From contig CM049309.1 of the NCBI GenBank assembly GCA_026874595.1, positions 23,875,033 through 23,939,032 of the forward strand: DNA of 64,000 nt. Direction: 5' to 3'. Origin of the DNA: Sipunculus nudus. Lineage: Eukaryota; Annelida; Sipuncula; Golfingiida; Sipunculidae. The translations under genes were made by a program, and so were the position numbers. The notes below the pieces were generated by a model. The model had not been told where the DNA came from, made no database searches, and saw only the letters and a program-made list of their open reading frames with translations. Shown here one piece after another: positions 61,001 through 64,000 of the stretch; position 1 is the first letter of the stretch; each line of letters begins with the position of its first letter.

Positions 61001-63087
61001 AATTTATACTTAACAGACTTAATTTCTGGCATGTACATAGGAACTATATAGAAGAATATTTATGGTAAATTTGAGGAAAAACAGATGAGTGGTTTTGATA
61101 TTAGGCAGTCCTGAAGTGTGAAAATAGGATTTTAATAAAAAAATTGAGGTTTTTCCTTAATTTTTCAAAGGAACGAAGTCGCAAAGACCCAGTTTTCGGC
61201 TTGGTAGGAGATCTTGGGAACATCTAACATTATGCTGAATTTTGGATTCCTAGGTCTTACGGTTTCAAAACGTGCCACATCTACGGACGGACGGACGGAC
61301 AGACGGACGGACGACGGACAATGGACCACGACTATAGCTCAGATGACTTATAGTCAGCTGAGCTAAAAATAGATTACAGCAGTTACAGCAGTGAAAAAAG
61401 ACACACCTGAGGGATATATAGGCCATGCATGCTAAAAGTATAAAGTTTATCAACTTATTTGTCAACACACAAGCTGTTCCAAGCAATGGAACCACAAATG
61501 GTATCAGGCAAAAAACACCCCAAAAGCCAAGCTACTAATATCTAGCACTTGCTTCTGTCCAGAATAATGTCTTCATGCTGCTTTGAAAGAAAAAAGAGAA
61601 GCCTTGTTTGAAATAAAAGAGCAAAACTAATACAATAAACTATAAAAGATGTGCTTCACATATTACAAATGAACAGTGGAACCTGTCTGACAGACCACCT
61701 GTCTTATAAGACCACCTGTCTATTAAGACCACCCTTGGGTGAACCCGAAGCTTTCCCGTTGGTTATGACTGACCTGTCTGGTAAGACCACCTGTGAATTA
61801 ACACCACTTTTGGTTAGTCCCAGGGGGGTCTCATAACACAGGTTTCACTGTATACATATAACCTCCAAAGTCAGAAACTAAAAGGCATTTTCAACATGTT
61901 GTGATACATGATGGACATTTACATGTGCACATAAAAACTGGGAAGTGCCCCATCTTGTATTCACTTGACTGTTAGAGCATGAGAGAAATAGTACATCTCA
62001 GAATTCTGTTACTGAAAAAAAGGAAAACATGAGTGCTGGCGAAGAATAAGAGTAAAAAAAGAGTAATCAGCATCATTTTCAGATAATCTGCAAAAAAAGT
62101 CACTCTTTTCAAAAAGAGTAAATTGGTAAATGCCACCAGGCACCTGGTACACACCACAGTGGGAAAAACCTTACAACCTCAAGTGCCCAAGTTCTTTGTA
62201 ATATATCAGCACTTACCATCTCAATATCTGACATATTACAATAAGGAGAATGATGAATGCTGCACTGCTGCTGGTCTTATCTAGTCAGGTTCATAATTTG
62301 GGTGTACTTTGAATTTAAGAAAGTTCCTTATCTATGGAGAAACAGGTTAATTAATGCAGTGACATGGTCCTGCTACCATATGATATATGCAAAACTGGAA
62401 AGATAAAACAATATATAATGACAAGTTCAACTATAGTATTAAAATTCTAGAATTGATTATGTAAATATTCTGTTACATGGAATACCATATTTTTTATATG
62501 ACAGGCACCAGTGCATGCAAAATACAGCAGTCTGACATATCACAAAACCAAATAGCGAGATCACATAATGCTTCTCCTTATTGACCTTCATTGGCTACCT
62601 GTGGAGATTAGTTTTTGTTACATACATGGATATCTCTACATCATCTACATGCTCCCAAATTATAGAATGGACTACCTGGTCACACCAGACTCTCTTTTTT
62701 TTTTTTTTTTTTTTTGCTTTTAAGAAAATTTTAAAGACTTATTTAAAAAAAAGAATATTTCATTGAATTTATTTGTATAATTTTTGTAGTACCGGGTATT
62801 GTGTGTTCTTAGACTTAGTTTGTCCAGCTTCTCAGACTTACTCTTACTAAATAATAGGTCAACAGATACATTTATTAGATTACTAGCGCCTTAGACTAAG
62901 TTAGAGCGTATTTTAGAATATGATTAGGGGGCTTTGCAATTTCAAATGCTTTAATCTTTTAATAATAATATTATATAAATTAATATTAATTATCAAAAAT
63001 AAAGACAAAGTAAAGTACCGGTATAGTGAGTTGCCTGGTTACCTGTCAATACTCACATATGAATGCAGCAACTGGAAACGGCGACAT
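30837..63087 (-). CDS. Counting-factor-associated protein D-like cysteine protease (papain family C1A), complete gene of 10 exons
   Basis: The coding sequence joins, in minus-strand order, 63087-63057, 56436-56281, 55806-55631, 55116-54885, 54436-54244, 53700-53507, 41081-40990, 40543-40382, 31919-31730 and 31021-30837. It sums to 1611 nt (536 residues plus stop), and every intron is GT-AG with compatible phases (1,1,0,1,2,1,0,0,1). Seen: a hydrophobic signal peptide (residues about 1-19); an N-terminal domain (about 25-198) resembling counting-factor-associated protein D homologues; an I29 propeptide with ERFNIN residues E250, R254, F258, N261, I265, N269; and a peptidase domain with oxyanion Gln336, catalytic Cys342 (CGSCW), His484 ([11 protein letters not shown]) and Asn504 (KNSWS). 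Known for the family: C1A endopeptidases made as zymogens that act in lysosomes or extracellularly. All catalytic residues are present, so an active enzyme is inferred. The length of 536 fits the two-domain CfAD-like type, not plain cathepsin L (about 330). Exon 1 is the least certain part. Confidence 0.88.
31022..31729 (-). other. Intron 9 of the protease gene
   Basis: Phase-1 intron of 708 bp with an AT-rich stretch (31430-31510). No other feature. Confidence 0.8.
31730..31919 (-). CDS. Protease exon 9
   Basis: The acceptor is TTTCCAG and the donor is G|GTGAGT; phase 0 in, phase 1 out. It encodes DSKCMEKNV through [17 protein letters not shown] to [11 protein letters not shown], the conserved stretch before the catalytic histidine. 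Confidence 0.92.
32060..32254. repeat. 48-bp tandem repeat, four copies
   Basis: Units contain AAACAGAAACAGAACT and AACAATCTTCATAAATGAGT; the CAGAACT landmark recurs at about 32100, 32147, 32196 and 32243. Located in intron 8. Confidence 0.8.
32253..32760 (+). mobile_element. Partial copy related to the 33-37 kb element
   Basis: The head AACAAGGCCCACAGGCCCAA matches the start of the 33323 element. About three diverged units of roughly 130 bp follow (ATTTCAGRYYGACATATC-like blocks). The 3' boundary is not clear. Confidence 0.5.
32761..33322. other. Intron 8 spacer
   Basis: A CTGCACTGAGTGAACTC motif is repeated three times near 32845-32925 (spacing about 30 bp). No gene seen. Confidence 0.5.
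33323..37826 (+). mobile_element. Composite tandem-core repeat with 278-bp units
   Basis: It starts with AACAAGGCCTACAGGCC. About seven units of 276-278 bp run from roughly 33620 to 35750, followed by related but diverged blocks to 36806 (end AAGCTCACAGGTTCACTAAAAA-like) and a second similar end near 37826. Many units contain the perfect 12-bp palindrome GGTGGCGCCACC. The structure (unique head, tandem core, unique tail) fits pearl-like elements. Short ORFs repeated in each unit are by-products. Confidence 0.75.
37827..38663. other. Intron 8 spacer
   Basis: No ORF or repeat structure recognised. Confidence 0.5.
38664..40041 (+). mobile_element. Pearl/Helentron-like non-autonomous repeat, diverged copy
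   Basis: It shares the 5' end AACAAGGGA-ATGGGTCAC and the 3' end AGTCAGCTGAGCTAA with the 1.9-kb repeats at 24959 and 59468, plus internal blocks (AAATTGAGGTTTTTCCTTAA). It contains two internal tandem copies of a block of about 240 bp. Older than the other two copies. A (GA)n microsatellite lies at 39208-39240. Confidence 0.65.
40042..40239. other. Intron 8 sequence between repeat and exon 8 border duplication
   Basis: AT-rich, no feature recognised. Confidence 0.5.
40240..40400 (-). repeat. Triplicated exon 8 donor region
   Basis: The sequence CCTGAGCTAGGTAT (plus strand), spanning the end of exon 8, recurs at about 40257, 40332 and 40381, with shared flanking AAATAAAATGRCTGA at two of them. 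The copies in the intron carry alternative donors; the middle one reads CAG|GTAAAG, closer to consensus than the used CAG|GTTCAG. Confidence 0.75.
40382..40543 (-). CDS. Protease exon 8
   Basis: This is a 162-nt exon, phase 0 at both ends. It encodes [18 protein letters not shown] and then [10 protein letters not shown], typical papain-family blocks just after the active-site helix. The donor implied by phase is CAG|GTTCAG, weaker than consensus. The exon-intron border sequence is repeated twice more within the next 130 bp of the intron. Confidence 0.88.
40544..40989 (-). other. Intron 7 of the protease gene
   Basis: Phase-0 intron of 446 bp. No repeat or other feature recognised. Confidence 0.8.
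40990..41081 (-). CDS. Protease exon 7: catalytic cysteine exon
   Basis: This is a 92-nt exon with acceptor GTTACAG and donor AAG|GTAAGG; phase 1 in, phase 0 out. It encodes [19 protein letters not shown] with Gln336 and nucleophile Cys342. The minisatellite-like repeats begin only about 20 bp upstream of its acceptor. Confidence 0.92.
41101..41588. repeat. Minisatellite, left segment (degenerate 39-40-bp units)
   Basis: Tandem units of the form ACTTACAAGCTGACAGTCAG followed by ACCATAAGTCAAACCCAGG are diverged from each other. The array begins about 20 bp upstream of the exon 7 splice acceptor and is split from its right segment by the LTR retrotransposon. Confidence 0.9.
41589..42720 (+). 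repeat. 5' LTR (1132 bp)
   Basis: It begins TGTCACC and ends GGTGACA, a 7-bp terminal inverted repeat. Compared with the 3' LTR it lacks an 18-bp segment near position 35 of the repeat and has four base differences. A strong splice-donor-like CTGTAAGT lies at about 42480. Confidence 0.95.
42721..43440 (+). other. Retrotransposon 5' untranslated leader
   Basis: About 720 bp lie between the LTR and the gag ATG with no convincing ORF. The stretch at 43240-43300 is a degenerate (TCCG)n repeat. The gag ATG sits in a favourable context (ACCATGG). Confidence 0.6.
42726..42741 (+). other. Candidate primer-binding site
   Basis: TGGCGAGCGTGCCAGG lies 5 nt after the 5' LTR. It starts with TGG as expected for the complement of a tRNA 3' CCA end. 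I could not assign the tRNA. Confidence 0.45.
43441..45198 (+). CDS. gag: Gag-protease ORF of the LTR retrotransposon (585 aa)
   Basis: Residues about 30-75 form a highly charged Glu/Arg coiled coil. Residues about 85-265 resemble the capsid region of Gmr1/SCAN-like Gag. A CX2CX4HX4C zinc knuckle occupies C303, C306, H311 and C316. A retropepsin-like site LRDSGCS has its Asp at 412. The ORF runs on into the beginning of the integrase linker and stops at TAA 45196-45198, in the middle of what should be continuous pol, so the C-terminus is probably a nonsense truncation. The start is the first ATG of the open frame. Confidence 0.9.
   Translation: METLESLVRCGQALGLKDQALQDYVEARRCADEEREERARQREIEEEQRELEREQRELEREREARAHELEVLRLKSDSGVKEERSRDVFLKIQLPPFDEAHDQLDAFLERFERLAVCQGYDRENWALHLSPLLQGKALGTYTQLSVSEAMDYDKLKIALLKRYQMTEEGYRHKFRTCRPERGKTPSQFAVRLSGYLDHWIGMAGVGGDYDGVVNLLMCEQFVNCCSRDLSMFLKERRCRDFDSMVDLAESYTEAHGIHSLTAGPRYGNNVPRPAQPVSQPREKREVERSPGGQIFKPSGGIRCYLCNELGHKARECKTSARLRPRSSPQVGRAAGDQQRYRTNFSPLYNPKQKPETVSMAVVEAETETVGAVKPEVESPSQSLGFAAQTEGGISLPVCEGLVNGKSARVLRDSGCSSAGIRESYVEPNQFTGHQVQCRLFDGSVRQFPTARINVDCAYFVGTIEAMVVGDAVCDLALGNVAGARDPFDPDPTWKSERSSGIVCDGVESQKEVSSAVETRSAAREKQIPTRSLNVASPVADVSPAEFLKVQEEDGSLAPYWRLAREARNDSPFRIEDGYLVRVVSD
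45199..45372 (+). pseudogene. Integrase N-terminal zinc-binding domain, truncated
   Basis: Reading on in the gag frame past the 45196 stop gives [11 protein letters not shown], then [15 protein letters not shown] and [13 protein letters not shown]. This is the HX6H half of the integrase HHCC zinc domain. The CX2C half is missing: the frame ends at TGA 45370 and sequence resumes inside the catalytic core in another frame. Confidence 0.85.
45369..45746 (+). pseudogene. Integrase catalytic core, missing its first catalytic aspartate
   Basis: The open frame encodes [18 protein letters not shown], the second catalytic Asp ([10 protein letters not shown]) and the Glu block ([16 protein letters not shown]). 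The block with the first Asp of the DDE triad, normally just upstream, is absent with the CX2C motif. By family comparison roughly 40-45 residues are deleted. The ORF stops at TGA 45744-45746 inside the conserved [20 protein letters not shown] block, where an Arg codon is usual (CGA to TGA would explain it). Confidence 0.88.
45786..47213 (+). pseudogene. pol: Integrase C-terminus and reverse transcriptase (475 codons open)
   Basis: The frame is the same as the preceding core, and sequence homology extends upstream of the first ATG to the stop at 45744. The N-terminal third is the integrase C-terminal region (KWKGPYTIV-type block, [10 protein letters not shown]). After a linker comes reverse transcriptase: [29 protein letters not shown] and the catalytic YVDD at residues 387-390 (46944-46955). 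It ends at TGA 47211-47213 within the conserved GYY-KFVPNYA block, again where Arg is usual. Confidence 0.9.
47214..47753 (+). pseudogene. pol: RNase H domain of the retrotransposon
   Basis: This is the same frame as the RT, separated only by the 47211 stop. It contains [45 protein letters not shown] and a terminal [12 protein letters not shown], which carry the D-E-D-D residues of a Ty3/gypsy RNase H. The ORF ends at 47753; no integrase follows, which confirms the unusual domain order. Confidence 0.9.
47950..47963 (+). other. Polypurine tract
   Basis: The purine-rich AAAGGAGGGGGTGA run, broken by a single T, abuts the 3' LTR, as expected for the plus-strand primer. Confidence 0.85.
47964..49113 (+). 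repeat. 3' LTR (1150 bp)
   Basis: It is nearly identical to the 5' LTR over the full length, with an extra 18 bp at about 48004-48021. It is followed directly by the CAGAC target duplication and resumption of the host minisatellite. Confidence 0.95.
49119..50394. repeat. Minisatellite, right segment, degenerate part
   Basis: Same 39-40-bp unit family as 41101-41588, irregular and diverged, with longer-range repeats (for example the ACATGCTGAGAGTCAACCC variant recurring). It resumes exactly after the retrotransposon target duplication. Confidence 0.9.
50395..53290. repeat. Minisatellite, homogeneous 78-bp higher-order array
   Basis: About 37 copies of a 78-bp dimer made of two related 39-bp monomers, one containing GACAGTAAAACCATAAGTCA and the other AAGGTGAAGGTCAGACCATA. 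Copies are nearly identical, so the array is recently homogenised. Because 78 is divisible by three it leaves long open frames on the minus strand (324 and 647 codons), broken by a 1-nt deletion near 51363. I regard these as artefacts. Confidence 0.95.
53291..53506. other. Intron 6, unique part next to exon 6
   Basis: About 215 bp between the minisatellite and the exon 6 donor. No feature seen. Confidence 0.6.
53507..53700 (-). CDS. Protease exon 6: second half of propeptide and mature N-terminus
   Basis: The acceptor is CATCAG and the donor is G|GTCAGA; phase 2 in, phase 1 out. It completes ERFNIN (I265, N269), continues [15 protein letters not shown] and ends [11 protein letters not shown], the usual start of a mature C1A protease. 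The 12.4-kb intron that follows carries the minisatellite and the LTR retrotransposon. Confidence 0.92.
54244..54436 (-). CDS. Protease exon 5: linker and first half of I29 propeptide
   Basis: The acceptor is TTTGCAG and the donor is AG|GTAATT; phase 1 in, phase 2 out. It encodes the conserved linker [11 protein letters not shown] and MNPMQEYI, then the I29 helix with E250, R254, F258 and N261 of the ERFNIN motif. Confidence 0.9.
54885..55116 (-). CDS. Protease exon 4: end of N-terminal CfAD-like domain
   Basis: The acceptor is TCCCAG. The donor GTGAGT lies inside an otherwise open reading frame and is placed by the phase of exon 5. Phase 0 in, phase 1 out. It encodes the conserved block [18 protein letters not shown] and then [20 protein letters not shown], which are diagnostic for CfAD-like proteases and absent from ordinary cathepsin L. 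Confidence 0.88.
55250..55410. repeat. 84-bp direct duplication in intron 3
   Basis: CAGTCACACTGTTAGAGGTA and the following 60 bp (to ATATCATCTG) are present at 55252 and 55336. A degenerate third copy may precede at about 55180. Confidence 0.8.
55631..55806 (-). CDS. Protease exon 3: N-terminal CfAD-like domain, middle
   Basis: The acceptor is TTTCAG and the donor is AAG|GTAACC; phase 1 in, phase 0 out. It encodes LVETYQYG and ends in LPDLTGFK, a conserved block of the domain. Possible N-glycosylation sequons (NGT, NNT) lie in the middle of the exon. Confidence 0.88.
56281..56436 (-). CDS. Protease exon 2: end of signal peptide and start of N-terminal CfAD-like domain
   Basis: The acceptor is TTTATAG and the donor is CAG|GTATGT. 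The exon encodes residues 11 to about 62, including the segment [20 protein letters not shown] and then SRIDYYAG, which match the characteristic opening of the CfAD-like domain. It enters and leaves in phase 1. Confidence 0.88.
56478..57113 (+). mobile_element. Diverged pearl-like repeat remnant
   Basis: It starts ACAAGGGACCTATGGGA, like the 5' end of the 1.9-kb repeats, and ends with a decayed form of their tail (AACAGACAGGGACAAAGGTA, then ATTGCTATAGTTCACTTAAC). Boundaries uncertain. Confidence 0.4.
57679..58464. mobile_element. hAT-type non-autonomous DNA transposon (MITE) with perfect 8-bp TSD
   Basis: This 786-bp element begins CAGGGTTGGGGACAGGTAC and ends GTACCTGGCCCCATCCCTG, imperfect 19-bp terminal inverted repeats with three mismatches. 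It is flanked by an identical 8-bp duplication TAGTTAAA at 57671-57678 and 58465-58472. Both subterminal regions (about 57690-57810 and 58325-58455) are packed with GGTACAGGTAC-type motifs in both orientations, typical of transposase-binding subterminal repeats in hAT elements. No transposase ORF is present. It lies in intron 1. Confidence 0.88.
58473..59467. other. Intron 1 spacer
   Basis: AT-rich, no feature recognised. Confidence 0.5.
59468..61366 (+). mobile_element. 1.9-kb pearl/Helentron-like repeat, copy 2
   Basis: Near-identical (roughly 97% by eye) and in the same orientation as 24959-26862. It has a (GGAC)n microsatellite near 61285-61318 and a 3' hairpin formed by AGCTCAG and CTGAGCT just before the terminal CTAA. 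A G-homopolymer sits near 60460. It carries no ORF of note. It lies in intron 1 of the protease gene. Confidence 0.8.
61674..61850. mobile_element. Small Tc1/mariner-like MITE
   Basis: About 177 bp with terminal inverted repeats CAGTGGAACCTGT and ACAGGTTTCACTG, and a TA following the right end. The left flank is AA, so the TA duplication is imperfect. The interior contains a repeated GACCACCTGTC-type block. Confidence 0.55.
61853..62565. other. Intron 1 spacer
   Basis: No gene or repeat structure recognised. Confidence 0.5.
62566..62770 (+). pseudogene. Non-LTR retrotransposon RT C-terminal relic
   Basis: One frame reads [12 protein letters not shown]; another, after a long T tract (62693-62716), reads [14 protein letters not shown]. 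Both are hallmarks of the tail of LINE ORF2 (HWLPV and FKxxLKTYLF blocks, CR1/L2/Jockey-type). Frames are broken and most of the ORF is absent. Confidence 0.6.
63057..63087 (-). CDS. Protease exon 1: start codon and first half of signal peptide
   Basis: This is a 31-nt coding exon starting [10 protein letters not shown] and ending in phase 1 before a consensus donor (GTGAGT). Joined to exon 2 it continues CVISLVNGA, giving a typical secretory signal peptide. It is supported by frame, donor and signal-peptide character only, with no transcript data. It lies 6.6 kb upstream of exon 2. Confidence 0.7.
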
Positions 63088-63260
63088 GTTTGACGACCGC
63101 TGTCCCGTGGGTCTGACAGAGACGGTGATAATATACTGATAAGTGATATGAATTCTTACACTCTGTCAAGCTTGTCAGGAACTGATATGGTCACGTCCAG
63201 GCGGTGTTTGCGGAGATAGGTCACATGACATTTCATAAGCGGAGCTCACATGATCTTTAG
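63088..63260 (-). promoter_or_regulatory. Candidate promoter of the protease gene with two TCACATGA E-boxes
   Basis: TCACATGA occurs at 63221-63228 and 63246-63253, 134-167 bp upstream of the start codon. This is the E-box form bound by MITF/TFE-family factors, which drive lysosomal genes in animals. A TATA-like sequence occurs near 63130 on the minus strand. The motifs are seen; their function and the start site are inference. Confidence 0.35.
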
Positions 63261-63709
63261 ACTGGTTCCTGTGTCATTTATTGAGGCCGGCTGGATGGAG
63301 AAAATATGTGCAAGGAACCGGGCTGACCTAAAACACGAAATGGAACACGGAACGCGGAAGGGGCCCTAATTTAAGGAACGGAGCAACAGTGCACATATAG
63401 TGCCACGCAAAGATGTAAAAAAAAGTTTACTTTTAAATGGGTGAATGGATTTTGGCCAGATTTGCTCTGAATAAGGGTATTATTAACAAGAGTTGGGCGG
63501 AATGTCTAAAGAGACATGTCATGAAATATTTTACTAAAATAAATGTACGTAGGCCTATAATTTTTTGGTTACATGTATTAGGCCAGATGCATTGCGAATT
63601 AAACGTACGATGCATTACAATATTAATTTTCCAACATTATTTACACTTATTATTGAGTATTTGCAGATTTTATGGTGGTCGGCTAAAATCCATATCCTAA
63701 TAGTGTTAC

Positions 63710-64000
63710 GGAACCTAATATCAACAGATTATGTAGTCGTGACGAGCATAAATTTTGTTACGGAGATAAATTAAAATCAGATTCTGTAACACTAGGCAGC
63801 GTGAAATGTCTAGGGGAATGAATAAAGAAGTCAGTGTTTTTTGTTAACAAATAATTCTAATTTATTTTGAAAACAACCCTAACATTACAATACACTAGAT
63901 CAATACAATTACACAGTATATCAACAGTACAACATCAAATCAATACATTTACACAGTATAATAAATAAAGTGTACAGTACCTGGATACCACCACTGTCAC
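63710..64000 (-). mobile_element. LTR-like repeat, second copy, cut by the window end
   Basis: It matches 20204-20493 over the whole visible length (GGAACCT, GTCGTGACGAGCATAAA, TGTCTAGGGGAATGAATAAAG, CCTGGATACCACCA) in the same orientation. The promoter half seen in the first copy lies beyond the window. Confidence 0.75.

Overview
The window is AT-rich, intron-rich eukaryotic DNA, most likely from a mollusc or another lophotrochozoan. It has one large split gene, dense interspersed repeats with internal tandem cores and (ACGG)n tracts of the kind described as pearl/Helentron-associated elements in bivalves, and a Ty3/gypsy element of the Gmr1 type. The organism is inferred from repeat style and gene type only; no species call is possible.

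The only protein-coding host gene I can support lies on the minus strand from 63087 (ATG) down to 30837 (stop). Ten exons with GT-AG borders and matching phases give a 536-codon reading frame: signal peptide, a roughly 175-residue N-terminal domain like that of counting-factor-associated protein D, an I29 propeptide with a complete ERFNIN pattern, and a C1A papain-fold protease with Gln336, Cys342, His484 and Asn504. It is most likely a secreted or lysosomal cathepsin-L-like enzyme.

Region by region. 1-20200: no host gene seen; short decayed mobile elements (hAT-like MITEs near 4.3 and 5.9 kb, a GIY-YIG endonuclease relic at 7.75 kb, a LINE reverse-transcriptase relic at 10.3 kb, tRNA-like SINE pieces), microsatellites and small tandem arrays. 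20.2-20.9 kb: an LTR-like repeat with a heat-shock-element-like motif, TATA box and poly(A) signal on the minus strand; a second copy starts at 63.7 kb and runs off the window. 22.3-24.9 kb: two inverted TAATAG-rich repeats. 25-30 kb: three pearl-like elements. 30.8-63.1 kb: the protease gene. Its 8.5-kb intron 8 holds a 278-bp tandem array and related repeats. Its 12.4-kb intron 6 holds a long 39/78-bp minisatellite interrupted by a 7.5-kb LTR retrotransposon with 5-bp target duplications. Its 6.6-kb intron 1 holds a hAT-type MITE with a perfect 8-bp target duplication, a second copy of the 1.9-kb repeat found at 25 kb, a small Tc1-like MITE and a LINE relic.

The retrotransposon has integrase upstream of reverse transcriptase (Ty1/copia-like order in a Ty3/gypsy-type element), near-identical LTRs, and yet several inactivating lesions in its coding region. 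Nothing here looks like an operon, CRISPR array or other prokaryotic system.
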